64,000 bases of DNA from Ilex aquifolium (Eukaryota; Streptophyta; Magnoliopsida; Aquifoliales; Aquifoliaceae). The stretch spans positions 54,101,069-54,165,068 of the forward strand of contig OX637391.1 in the NCBI GenBank assembly GCA_951799425.1, in the 5' to 3' direction. Each line of letters opens with the position of its first letter. Position 1 is the stretch's first letter. Shown here in pieces: positions 36,501 to 47,496 of this stretch. The position numbers were made by a program, and so were the translations under genes. Under the pieces are notes generated by a model. That model saw nothing but the letters and a program-made list of their open reading frames with translations, searched no databases and was not told where the DNA came from.

Positions 36501-39089
36501 GACGTTAGCAAGCCACACCGGATAATTTACTTCCCTGATGGCCTTGGCGAGGAGAAGTTTGCTGACTTCCTCGTTGATGGCCTTTTGCCGAACTGGGGCG
36601 AAAGTCCTCCTTTTCTGCTTAATCGGCTTGCAGTTGGGATTTACACTAAGCTTATGCGTGATGACTGTTGAGTCGATTCCCTCCATATCCTCTTGCTTCC
36701 AGGCAAATGCTTCCGTGTTCCGCTTTAGGAAATGGATAAGAAGATCTTTTATCTCGCAGCTCAGCCGGGACCCCACATAGACCAGATGTTCGGGCTTATC
36801 GTCTAGCTGTATAGGTTCTAACTCTTCCGATGGGATTGGTCTGGTTTCCAGCTCGTCCCTCATATCCAATTCATCCAATTGGATGTTTTCAACCTCTCTT
36901 GCCCTTACCGAGGTCATATAACACTCTCTGGCTACACGCTGGTCTCCTCGGACCACTCCCACCCCGTTTTCCGTTGGAAACTTGACCACTAAATGGTAGG
37001 CAGATGGGATTGCTCTTATGGAGTTGAGCGAAGGTCTACCAAGCAGAACATTGTACGCAGAAGGTGCGTCGACCACTAGGAATCTCACTGTCGTAGTGGC
37101 CTGGCATGGCGGATCTCCTAAGGTGAGTACTAGCTGGATTGCCCCCAAGGGGAGCACTCGTTCTCCTGAAAATCCCAATAGGTGGTTATTCACAGGCTCT
37201 AGCCTCTCTCTCCCAATGCCCATTTTATCGAATGCGGTAGCAAAAATGACATCTGCTGAGCTACCGTTATCAACTAGGACTCGATGGACGGTCCGGTTAG
37301 CTATCAACGCCTTTATTACTAAGGGGTCATCATGAGGATACTGACGTCCCTCCAGGTCTGAATCCGAAAAAGTGATGACTGTGTTCAAGCGTGGTGACTT
37401 GGTCACGACATTCACTTCGAGAGCTTCTCCGGCTCTAATCCTTCGTAGGTGGGCTTTTCTTGCTGAGCTAGACTCTCCTCCTCCAGCAAACCCTCCAGAT
37501 ATTACCCTGATTTCTCCCAAAGGTTGCTGATGTTGCGCTGGCGCCTGTGGCAGAGGTGGCGGAGGGGGAAGAGCTCGGTTTTGATTTTCGTTAGCCACAA
37601 AACGGCGCAACTGGCCTCGTTGGATCAAAAACTCGATCTCCTTTTTTAGCTGAATGCAGTCATCGGTGTGGTGACCGTGATCTCGGTGATAGTCACAGTA
37701 CTTGGAGGGGTCCCTCTTTGCGGGGTCTGTCTTCATCCGTGGTGGCCACCTTAGAAACTTTTCATTCTGAACCTCGTATAAGACTTGGGATACTGTAGCA
37801 GTAAGTGGAGTGAATGGCCGAGGTGCGTATCTAGGCTGTAGTTCAGGCTGGGGAGGTCCTAAGCGGTCCCTCACGTTTCCCCTCCTTTTTGGGGAAGGAT
37901 CCCGGTCTCTTCTTGGAGACTTGCCTCGTTCTCTTTCCCTCCGGGGGCTTCTGTCTCTCTTCCTTTCTTCCTTTCCTCTCTCTTTCCGTGAGGAGGTGTT
38001 TCCCACTTTGGATAGGAGTGCCTCCTCACCATTGATATACTTCTCCGCTTTGGCTAGCACTTCTGCCATGCTAGCTTGAGGATTCTTTGATACATAAAAC
38101 ATCAAATCTTTTGATTGCACTCCCAATCCCGCAATGAAGGCGGTGATGGCAAACTTCTCGTCTGGGATGTCTACTTTCAGGGACTCGGAGTTAAATCTCT
38201 GCACATAGGAGCGCAGGTTCTCGTCAGGTTTCTGCTTCACATTTAGCAAATGGTAACTTGGTTTTCTGTAGATCCGAGCCCCGATGAAGTGGGACACGAA
38301 AGCAATGGAGAGTTCCTTGAAGGAAGAAATCGATGCCGGAGGGAGTCTATGGAACCATGCTAAGGCTGTTCCTTTCAATGTGATGGCGAAAGCTCGGCAC
38401 CGCACCGGGTCCTGATATCCATGCAATTCCATTTGATTCTTGTAGGTATTGAGGTGGTCTACCGGATCCTTAGTCCCATCGAAGACCTCCATCTGAGGTG
38501 GTCTGAACTTCGGAGGTAGAGGGAAGTGCAGTACTCCGGCGGTAAATGGGGATTCCGTTTGCTGCACTAAGGCGTCCATAGTCACTGGAGTTTTAGCCTT
38601 TACTGCCTCCCTCATATGGCTGAGCTCTTGTTGAATGTCTTGGAAACGATGTTCCCAATATTGCTCCATTCTCTCCTGCGGAAAAGGAGGAAAGTAATTT
38701 CTTGCAACTCATTCGCCCCGGCTCTGTGCTTCTTCCTCCATTCTTCTTCTAGGCTGCAGATGAGGTGCCTGACTGTTCTCTCCCCCCTCATCCGCTTCTC
38801 TGAGGGGGTCGTGGTTCTGCTGTTCTCTATGGGGAGGGTCGTTCTGGTCTTGCTGAGGATCTTGCAAGAGTTTCATGAGTTCTTCGTTTTGCTGGAGCAA
38901 TCGCTGATTAACCAGACGCAGGGCGTCCAGTTCGTTGCTTGGAGGCGGATTCATCGTTGGTAGATCGTTCCCGGTGGTGGGTACAAAATCACGAAGGTCT
39001 TCTGTCTGTCTCCTATCGGCGGCTGCTAGCGGACTCTGCGCCCTTGAGGGATTCCTCTGATTCTTGCTCGTGTTGCGTGTAGAAACCAT
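33591..39089 (-). pseudogene. Tat gag-pol polyprotein, single frame with three nonsense codons
   Basis: One 1,832-codon frame from ATG at 39089. Gag (about residues 180-450) is followed by a basic Arg/Ser stretch and a CX2CX... knuckle-like [14 protein letters not shown] (about 465-478). Protease has VDNGSS (about 606). Reverse transcriptase has [13 protein letters not shown] and YIDD (about 975). RNase H follows, then a second RNase H with SVDGAANAQGSGAG and NEAEYEAVIAGL (about 1,255-1,380). Integrase has H...H...CKTC and catalytic residues in LDILG, SDNGKQ and NGQAEV. The stops are TGA 38709-38711 (codon 127), TAG 35409-35411 (1227) and TAG 34329-34331 (1587). No frameshift occurs in 5.5 kb. 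Two RNase H domains are typical of Tat. Confidence 0.93.
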
Positions 39090-39132
39090 CAATTACTGAG
39101 AAATCAGTATATTTGTTCAGTGAGAAGCGTTC

Positions 39133-39151
39133 TTCCCACAGACGGCGCCAA
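39133..39151 (-). promoter_or_regulatory. Primer-binding site of the Tat element
   Basis: The minus strand reads TTGGCGCCGTCTGTGGGAA two bases after the 5' LTR. GGCGCCGTCTGTGGGAA-type sites are characteristic of plant Tat-like Gypsy elements. I do not name the primer tRNA. Confidence 0.85.
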
Positions 39152-39153
39152 AC

Positions 39154-39664
39154 TGATGGTGTAATTCTACGTTCTCAACAGACAGATGAATGCTAGGTTT
39201 ATCCCCCAGTGTACCCGATGTAAATCAAGAGGTTTATAGTGGTTCACCGAGCTTCCGAACTTGGCTAATCCACTCTGTAATGGAGATATATGCTCCCTGT
39301 TCTTTATTGATCGTAAAAGCTGATTTTTTCTTCACCCCTCTAATGGGGGTCCTTTACAATATTTATGGTGATCCCTTTAACCCTAGGGAGTCCCCCCGGA
39401 GATTGCCTCCTTTAATCATGGGATTTCCCTAAGACGAAGGAGAGAAACTTGGGTTAGTCGAGAGTCTTATGCCTAAAGTCTCGGTCCAACTGTTGTCTTA
39501 TAGGTGTCAGCTGTTTTCAAGTGATTTCCCGAAGACATTGGCTATGAACTCTTTTAGGCTAAGCTCGGGTCTGGGTCTTCTGAATTTAAGAGTTCTAGGC
39601 TGAGCTCCTTTACTGACCTACCGAGCTGAACTTAAAACCTGGGATTAATTTTCAGACATCATCA
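39154..39664 (-). repeat. 5' LTR of the Tat element (511 bp)
   Basis: Same length and termini as the other LTR. The differences (this copy versus the other) are C/T, A/G, T/C and T/C, all transitions. It is followed on the plus strand by the ATAAT duplication and then by the continuation of Helitron A. Confidence 0.97.
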
Positions 39665-39919
39665 ATAATAAAATACAATACTATTTAAATATCAAAAGAT
39701 AAATAAAATGGCTTTTATTTTTTACGGTTGAGTTTTTTAAAATTTTATTTTAAAATTAATCTGACGGTTAATATTAACACTCCAAATTTAATAGGGAAAA
39801 TAGGCCCCTAAGGGTGTATTTGGAGTAACTTTTTAAAAGTGCTTTTAGAATTTATTAACTTTTCTATATTAAAAAAAAAAAAGTAGTGTTTGGAACCGCC
39901 TCACTACCACCCCCCAACC

Positions 39920-40781
39920 GCCCCACCCAGGGGTGGGCCAATCTAATTTGGGGCCCTAGGCGAAAATGTTATACGAAGCCCTATAAATATTTATTCAGTA
40001 ATAATAATAATATTAAATACTTATTAAAATATGTTTATTTACAAATTATTTGTTTTGTCTTTTGAGATATAACATACTAATTCAAATTTTACAAATAAAA
40101 ATTGTGTTAATCGAAGTCAAATAAGAAGATCAAATACAATAATACATACTATTTGTTTAGGATAAAAGAGAAACATAATTGAAAATTAGGTTCACTAGTA
40201 AAATAATTTTTTTATAAATGTATATAAAAATAGGAATTTATACAAGTTGAGTAGTCCTAAAATAAATGAGATATTATTAGATATCATAGAGAAAAAGAGT
40301 AATTTTTAAATAAAAAATTTAGTAAGACAACTATGATTAATTAATTTAAGATAGCTAGTGTATTACTTCTAGTCAATCTATTTTATAGTCATCTTATGCA
40401 TAGTAAATAAAGTTATTAAAAAATGACCTTAAAGTTAACTTATACAAATATAAAATTATTATGCATACCTATTATACGATAGACAATTGATTTTAATAAT
40501 AAGACTGCAAAGTGATAATGCATATAATATAAATATCCTATGAGATAAAAAAAAATAAGTTGAACTTTAGGGCCCTAAATTTTTTTAAAAGAGGTTCTAA
40601 AAAATTTACAATAATGCTAGTAGCACTTAATTTGAGGATTAAGTACATTAAATAAATAGTGAATTATATTCTAAAATAATCCTTATTTATTTTATTTTGG
40701 GGCCCCAAATTTTTCTTCTAATTTGGGGGCCCTAGGCAATGGCCTAAGTGGCCTTAAGGTTGGGTAGGCACTGGCCCCACC
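39920..40781. mobile_element. hAT-like non-autonomous element inside Helitron A
   Basis: Element 39928-40773 (846 bp) is flanked by the perfect 8-bp duplication GCCCCACC (39920-39927 and 40774-40781). It begins CAGGGGTGGGCC and ends in the inverse of CAGTGCCTACCC; CAG ends and 8-bp duplications are hAT features. Subterminal GGGGCCCTAGGC text occurs in both arms. The interior is AT-rich and non-coding. Confidence 0.8.
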
Positions 40782-41660
40782 ACCATCACCACTACCACCA
40801 CCATTGCCACCCCACCACCACCACTATCACCACTACCACCACCACAACCCCCCACTGCCCCACCACCATCACCATTTCCACCACCACCACTGTCATCGCC
40901 GCCCCACCACCATCTCTACCATAATAACCACTACCACCACTGTTGACTCTATCACCACACCCACCGCCCCACCACCACTACCATCCTTACTACTGTCACC
41001 CAACCACCATCCATACTACTACACCCCCAACCCCACCACCGTTGCCACCACCCTACCACCATCATTGTCGTCCCACCATCACCCCTACCACCACCACCCC
41101 CACCCCCACCGCCCCACAACCATCTCCCCTACCACAACCACCCCCACAACCATCACCACCACCGCCCCACGACCATCACCACTGCTGCCGCCACTCTCAC
41201 TATACCATCACCACCATCGTCATCTCATTTTTATATTTATTATCATTACAACTATCATCTCACTACTATCGTCGCCACCCACAACCACCATATTGTTGCC
41301 CACCACCCGTTGTCACCCACCATTGTCGCCAGCAACTGTTACCCACCCCCACCCCCACCACACCTACCACCACCCATCACACTATCGCCCAAAAATACCA
41401 GTCGTCGACAACCACCATCATCGTTTTTGCCCACTACCACAACCCACCATCGCCGCCGCCGCTACCGTCGTCGCCCCACCACAACAACTGGCAACAACCA
41501 TCACCGTCACCCACCACCACCGCTGCCGTCACCCATGACCGTCACTACCACCATCACCATTGCCACCCACGACTGTCACCACCACCACGGTCGTTGCCAC
41601 CCACCACAACTATCACCGTCTCCTACCACTACCACTGTCGTCTACCACCTCTCACCCCCA
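40782..41660. repeat. CCA/CAC-rich low-complexity tract of Helitron A
   Basis: Imperfect CCACCACCATCACC-type repeats for about 880 bp. Open frames through it encode only His, Pro and Thr and have no independent support as genes. A shorter version lies in Helitron C (about 44,948-45,480), and a similar patch at about 52,206-52,402. Confidence 0.85.
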
Positions 41661-41796
41661 CTGCAATCGGTGCTTAAATTCATTTCTCTCTCCTCTATGT
41701 TTGTGATTTGATTTTAGGTGTAAATACAAATATATTTATTATTGACTATTTTTTTATTACTCTGTGCCTTCAGGCACATGTAATAACTAGTCTATA

Positions 41797-44721
41797 TCTA
41801 TATAATAATGCAGCTAAATTGGTTTGTCTTGAACTTTTCGCGGCTTAGATTATTTTCAGGTTTTTGATCCAACGACTGAAACTCCTCCTTACTCCAGGAC
41901 TCTGAAGACTTTCTCTCAAACTGAAATACATATGTATTGATCTCTCAATCTCTGTTAAATTGTACACTCCCACCCCAACGTCTGTCTCTCATCCTTTCGC
42001 TCTCTCATAGCTTCTCTCTTCGAGCGACATTGCACTGCCACTGCCACTGCCACTGCCGCTGTCCGTCGTTTCCACCAGGTTTTGCTCTCTTTCTCCGCCT
42101 TTTTCCCTCCTCTTTTTCCCCCCTCTGTATCACTCGCCTCCCCACACACCCACATATTCCCTTTGCACACACACGCAAATCTTAGATACGCACACACTCT
42201 GGATGGATTTCTTGCAATTCAAGAATCAATTTCGACATGGATTGCAGAATCAAGGAAAATCATTGCTATGTCGCAACCCATCATCTTTTAGAGCAATAGG
42301 TCTCCATTGGTTGCCGAAAGGTACGTATTTAAATTTCTTTAGAATTAGGGTTTGATGTTTAATTAGTTTTAAACTTATTCAACTGAAATTTCTGTTACGT
42401 ATTTCATTCTACCTACTGGGGTTACTTTTAGATTTATTTTTTTGTGTATTAAAAGTTTTTTTTTTGATGGTTTGTTAGTCTCACTGAATTATTTGATTCT
42501 AATAATTTCTCTTTCTTTTCTTTTTTGCAATTCTAATGATTTTTGTGCTTTATTTGATTGGTGTTAGTTGAGTTTTTTTTTTTTTTTTTGATGATTTTTG
42601 TGTTATTTGATTGGTGTTAGTTGATTTTATAATGGGTATCTATAAAATGGTGCATTTGTTGTGAATTTGGGATTAGCGCTATTAGACTACATGATTGCAG
42701 TTTTGATACAAGAGCTCTAAATTTAGGTCTTTCATGTTTCAACTTTCAAGTGTTGTTTAACTCCAATGCATGTCTGAAGTGTTTATTTTAATTAAGTAGA
42801 TGCCTAATTTTCATTTGATAGTTTACACTATTTGAATGCACCTATTTCAATGCATTCTATGCTCATTTTCATTCTTTGCTATTGTCGGCTTAATAGATTT
42901 TGATGTTTATTAAACTTCATGCCTTAAGTAATGTTGGGAGGTTCAAATTCCTATGAATTTAGTTGTTTTATTATTTTTTTGGAATAAACTAACTGTAGGT
43001 GTACTATTATTTAATGGTTGGGAAGTCCTCATTTATTTTATCCTAGAAGAAGTGTAGTTCGAATTGTGGTTGTGGTGACTGAGGACTATCTTGCTTGGTT
43101 TTTGATGAGATTGGTATTTTGTAATTAACGAAATAATGGTTTATGTCTGATTTGATTCTTGCTGAGACGATTTGATCTTGAAGAAATTGTAATGAGCATG
43201 CTATAAAGCATATTCATTGCTCTAATTTCTAAAATCCGTTGTGTCTTTTGTTTTTCTCATCTTAGGGTATTTCTAAAAATCATTCCAGATTTTTCAAAAA
43301 AAAATAAAAAATTGTTGGGGGCTTATTTAATTTTATCATTGTCTTCTTACCATTTTTTGCAAATAGTTGATTCAATTAGTTTATAACTTATTCAATTTAT
43401 GGATGGAGTGGTTTTGGGTTTTGAAATGACTGCTTTGACATGAATTTTTAGATGAATACAGTTGATGTGGTTGAAGTCGTGGATGGTATCATCCAAACCA
43501 ATACACTGGAAGGTATTGTTCTTTTCTCATATTGTAGATATTCTGCAGTGCATTTGTTATGTATCAATGGAAAGATTTGATTTTGGACGTAGCTTATTTT
43601 TTATTGCTTAAGAGTCCTATTTGGGTGAGATTTTGGCAGTGATCTGCAAGTTGGATTTGTCCCTTTTATAAGATAGGATTGCAGTGGTTTGACAATCACA
43701 ATTGAAGTTATGTTTGTAACTAATTTTTTGAAACAGCCATGGATTATAATATGCAATAAATATAAGCACTAAGATGAGTTAAAATATCAAATTTTGACAG
43801 CTCAAAATGTCCACCTGCATTGTTGACTTTGAATGAATCATTTGTAGATTATGAATATCATCCTATTTTGTTATGTTTTAGTGTTAACTAATTGAAATTG
43901 CATTCACGTGTACTTTTTCTATGGTATTGAGAACCATTTTGTGGTCTATTTGTTAATCAAAGTCGCATGCACTATCTATTGTGGTCTCTTTGTTTTATCG
44001 AATTTGCATGGACCAGAAATGCGTAGTTGTTAGTGGTAACTATTCTGATCACGGTGTTCACTTTCCCCTAGACAGTTTTGTGTTTAGTACGAAAAATTAA
44101 TTTGATCATGATAACTAATTTTTTTTTTAGTATTTGGATATTTATTTTTTTTGATTGTACGGTGACAATTTTTAAATTCATTACGGATGAATTTGAGTGG
44201 CCCACTTGATTTTAGCGTTTAGTGAAAGCTAATTTTTTTTCATATATGGTTTCATCGAGTGAGTGACTAATCTTTTGGTGTTATGTAACTGTAATTTTTG
44301 GATTGATGCAAGCATTATGGAATTTTAGTTTTTTAATATAACGATAATGAGACATAATGGCTTGAGTTTGGGAAGTATTGGATGTTTAGATAATGAGAAA
44401 ATAAGTCATGCTTATTCCAATTTCCTAATGTGTCAAATAAAAATATTTCCAGCACTCAATTCAATTCTCGATGGAATTCTCCTCAGAATTGGGGATTTTT
44501 TTCTAGCCCCAACGACAAACGAACAAAGACAATAACGAGTTTCTTTGTGTCCATTAAAACTGTAAGAGTATTTTAGAGAGGTTTGTATGATAAAGGACTG
44601 TAGTGTGTGTCAAATTTTTTTTTTAAATAAAGATTTGTATTCGGGTAGGTATTGTTATACATTATTTTCAAATGCAATTTTTTTGTTTCACATAGTGCCT
44701 TCAGGCACGGGTAATGACTAG
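41797..44721 (+). mobile_element. Helitron B, nested in Helitron C
   Basis: Starts A|TCTATATAATAATGCAGC and ends GTGCCTTCAGGCAC, GGGTAATGA, CTAG (44718-44721) before T. The A/T junction reconstitutes Helitron C exactly, 6 bp from its start. Size 2,925 bp. It shares termini with A and C but not the interior, which looks like captured host-gene DNA: a pyrimidine-rich leader, an exon-like frame and intron-like sequence. No Rep/helicase is present. Confidence 0.82.
42203..43512 (+). pseudogene. Possible captured host-gene fragment inside Helitron B
   Basis: An ATG at 42203 follows a TC-rich leader and opens 118 bp (MDFLQFKNQF, later GLHWLPK) up to AAAG|GTACGTATTT at 42320, a good donor. The start is basic and hydrophobic, as in transit peptides. 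An exon-like segment, 43452-43512, lies between TTTTTAG and GGTATTG and reads VDVVEVVDGIIQTNTLE, but the two do not join in frame. I do not recognise the donor gene. This could be a first exon plus second exon captured during transposition. Confidence 0.4.
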
Positions 44722-45623
44722 TAATAAAATATAATACAATTCAAATTTCAAAAGATAAACAAAATGAATTTTGTTTTTCGCAGTTGAGATCTCTTTAAAT
44801 TTTATTTTAAAATTAATCCGACGGCTAATATTAATACCTCAAATTTAATAAAGAATAGACCCCTAATGGTGTGTTTGGATGACTTTTTAAAAGTATTTTA
44901 TAACTTCTTATAAGTACATTAAAAAAAAAAAAATTATGTTTGGAACCGTCCCACCATCACCACTACCACCACCGTCGCCAACCCACCACCACAACTACCC
45001 TCACCACCCTCACCGCCCCACCCACACTACCACTACCACCACTGCTACTGCCATCCCACCACCATCTTTACCATAACAACCGTCGTCGCCACCCCACCAC
45101 CACCATCACATCTACCACCACCCCACCACCACTGTTGCCGTCACCATACCACCACCGTTACTGTCCCACCATTACCTCTACCACCACCACCATCATCGCC
45201 CCACCACAATTGCCCCACCACCATCACCACCACCACAATTGCCCCACCACCACCCTCTACCACCACCACCATTGTCGTCGTCACCCCACCATCACCACCA
45301 CTGTCGTCACCATCATCGTCCACCACTACTGTCACCCACTGTCATCTACACCTACCACTATCGCCCAAAAAAATCCCGTCGTCACCCACCACCACCATTA
45401 CCACCACCGCAATCGTCGCCACCCGCCATAACTATCACCGCCTCCTACAACCACCATTGACGCTTACCACCACTACCACTGCTCACCCCTATTACAACTG
45501 GGGTTTAAATTTTTTTTCTCTCTCCTCTATATTTATGATTTAATTTTTGGTGTGAATACAAATATGTGTATTATTGACTATTTTTTTTATTATTTTGTGC
45601 CTTCAGGCACAAATAATAACTAG

Positions 45624-46204
45624 TCCTCCTATATATGGACAAATCTGTCGTATGTATCGATTCTCTCTGACCACAATTAATAATACCACTGGCTCAGTTT
45701 TATTTTTTAATGCAATGGCTACATCATAGACAATTGGTGGTAGTTTCAAAATCATAATTGACGCAAAAGGTTTTTTTTATTGTTAAGATATTTTTTTTGA
45801 GAAATTCAGTATTTTAGGATTGATTATTAGGATTTCGTTTTAAATTTTTGAAAATCTTTGCTAAAAAGTTGAGTTAAGAGTTCGACTCCAATGCTCATAA
45901 CCTCAATTCAAGCTTGAGTGAGAATTGAAGTTCGATGATTAACCGCTTGATTAACACTCCTAAATGTGTTGGATAGAAAGATGGCACTGGCAACATCGTT
46001 AAATGTGTAAGTGTGTGTGTGTGTGTTTAAATATCTTCACTTGCACTTCTCCTTTTAAGGAGTTGTGTAAGTGTTGTGTTCAAAACATCGTTAAATGGGA
46101 TTTGGTATTTGATTTAATTAATACTTCCACTTGGAGTAGGTCTTATTTAAGGAAGGGCATCATAGCAAATTTATTTGGGAGGAAGGTCCTCCGTGTCAAT
46201 ATTT
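45624..46204. other. Intergenic sequence
   Basis: AT-rich, with a short (GT)n microsatellite at about 46,011-46,026. No gene seen. Confidence 0.4.
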
Positions 46205-46549
46205 TAAGAGCATCTCTAATACGTTCTTTATTTTTATTTAATTATTTATTTTGGAGAGCCAATCACAATAAATCAAGTTTCAATAGGCTCTTTATTTAAA
46301 CTAGTTAAAATAGAGAGTTTGATTTGACTCTCCACATTTAGAAAGTTCAATTTACTCTCTATTATATTTTTTAATAAATGAAAAGATGACATATACACAT
46401 TATTCATTAAACTCTATTTATTAGAGCATCTCCAATAAAGGAGTTAAAGAACACAAAAATTAAAAATTTAGTTATTTTACCCTAAAATTTCACTTCAACA
46501 TAACATATCTAAAGCATCTAAAATACAATTTTGCTACCGCAACACTTTA

Positions 46550-46735
46550 TATTTAGATGAGCAGTACTATTAGAACCTAATTCATTGACCTAATTCACTA
46601 TGGTTTTTGGATTGACTGTAAGCCCCATCAAACATTGAAACTTGGTGTTGATTCAATGGTTCTACTGAATCTGCATCATTATGTCAGCAAATTAGGTCAA
46701 CTTTTTATGTCCAAATAGTATTACTCTATTTAGAG
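46550..46735. mobile_element. Mutator-type MITE, imperfect 9-bp target duplication
   Basis: Element 46559-46726 (168 bp). Left end GAGCAGTACTATTAGAACC; inverted right end GAGTAATACTATTTGGACA. It is flanked by TATTTAGAT and TATTTAGAG (8 of 9 match). GACCTAAT-type subterminal text is shared with the element at 47928. Confidence 0.7.
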
Positions 46736-46765
46736 TGTCACTATAGCAAAATGTAATATAAGTAA

Positions 46766-47125
46766 CTAGTTATAATTTGTTCTTGAACGCACGATGAAAC
46801 ATAAGATTCTAGCGTTTAAAAAATTATTCCCACTATACGAAATTTAAAATTAATTTCTTTGTTTACATCATTTAAAATTAATTTCTACCTATTATTTTCT
46901 TAAAAATAGCGTCAAAATTTTCTCAAAATACATAACTCGAGAATTTTTTTTAATATGTGTATAATATCATGTATGAATAATGTATGAAATAAAAGTTGTG
47001 GTAAGCTACAAATTAACTAAATATTAAATGATTGAACATGAATAGAATTGGGTGATGTGATTTTTTTGGGGGAAAAAATGTATAGGGGATAAAGATTCAA
47101 CTTGTTAGATGATTTATTATATAGA
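46766..47125 (-). mobile_element. Helitron F, head-to-tail with Helitron E
   Basis: On the minus strand it starts TCTATATAATAAATCATC at 47125, immediately after Helitron E's CTAG, and ends with a degraded hairpin (CGTGCGTTCAAGAAC) and CTAG|T at 46766. 360 bp, non-coding, about as long as E and similar throughout. Confidence 0.7.
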
Positions 47126-47496
47126 CTAGTCATAACCCGTGTTTGAAAGCACGATGAAATATAAAATTCGAGCGCCCAAAAAAATCTATCACACTATAAT
47201 AAATAATATTTTTTTTCCTTCATTTATTTTATTACATCATTTAAAATCTATATTTATCCATTATTTTCTTAAAAATATCGACAAATTTTTTTCAAAAGAC
47301 GTCATCGGATAAAAATTTTTCAACATATGTATATTATCGTGTATGAATAATATTTGAAATAAAAATTATATTAAACTATAAACTAATAAAATATTAAAAT
47401 AATTGGGCAAGTGCTAAAAATGGGTGATGTTATGTTTTTGAGAGGAAAAATGTGTAAGGGATAAAATTCAACTTGTGAGCTATCTTATTATATAGA
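47126..47496 (-). mobile_element. Helitron E
   Basis: On the minus strand it starts A|TCTATATAATAAGATAGC at 47496 and ends CGTGCTTTCAAACACGGG, TTATGA, CTAG at 47126. 371 bp. Shared blocks with F include CAAGTTGAAT near the start, ATTATTCATACA in the middle and TTTTTAAGAAAATAAT towards the end. No coding capacity. Confidence 0.72.

Larger units (their letters stand above)
26622..39664 (-). mobile_element. Complete Tat-lineage Ty3/Gypsy LTR retrotransposon, 13,043 bp
   Basis: Minus-strand element. Order on that strand: 5' LTR (39664-39154), primer-binding site, gag-pol (39089-33591), about 6 kb of extra region, polypurine tract, 3' LTR (27132-26622). The target duplication is ATAAT at 26617-26621 and 39665-39669. 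The extra region holds two antisense, intron-containing genes and a 40-bp tandem array. Antisense frames, a second RNase H and a hypervariable tandem 3' region are known hallmarks of the Tat lineage (Retand, Grande, RIRE2, Ogre relatives). The LTRs differ at 4 of 511 sites, so insertion is recent. gag-pol is disabled by three nonsense codons; mobilisation in trans is possible. Confidence 0.95.
26612..41790 (+). mobile_element. Helitron A, split by a Tat retrotransposon and a hAT-like element
   Basis: Starts A|TCTATATAAT at 26612 and ends CTAG (41787-41790) before T. The perfect 6-bp hairpin GTGCCTTCAGGCAC lies 9 bp upstream of CTAG. Ten bases after its start it is interrupted by the 13-kb Tat element (duplicating ATAAT), and by a hAT-like element at 39928-40773. 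Without the Tat insertion it is about 2.1 kb; without both, about 1.3 kb. It has no Rep/helicase. The 3' half is a CCA/CAC-rich tract (40,782-41,660) that creates long but spurious His/Pro/Thr-rich frames. Helitron C at 41791 is related and joined directly to its 3' end. Confidence 0.85.
41791..45623 (+). mobile_element. Helitron C, split by Helitron B, joined to Helitron A
   Basis: Starts TCTATA at 41791, directly after the CTAG of Helitron A, and resumes TAATAAAATATAATAC at 44722. It ends GTGCCTTCAGGCAC, AAATAATAA, CTAG (45620-45623) before T. Removing Helitron B leaves 908 bp that align with Helitron A: same TCTATATAATAAAATA start, same AAGATAAA/AAAATG leader, the same CCA-rich tract and the same hairpin end. 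It is non-autonomous. Confidence 0.82.

Noticed and set aside
40804..41711. Long His/Pro/Thr-rich open frames (about 130-245 aa) in several phases
   Set aside because: They run through a CCA/CAC low-complexity tract inside Helitron A; a stop-free repeat in all phases explains them, and there is no domain.
44940..45460. His/Pro-rich frame of about 160 aa
   Set aside because: Same CCA-rich tract in Helitron C; no coding signal beyond composition.
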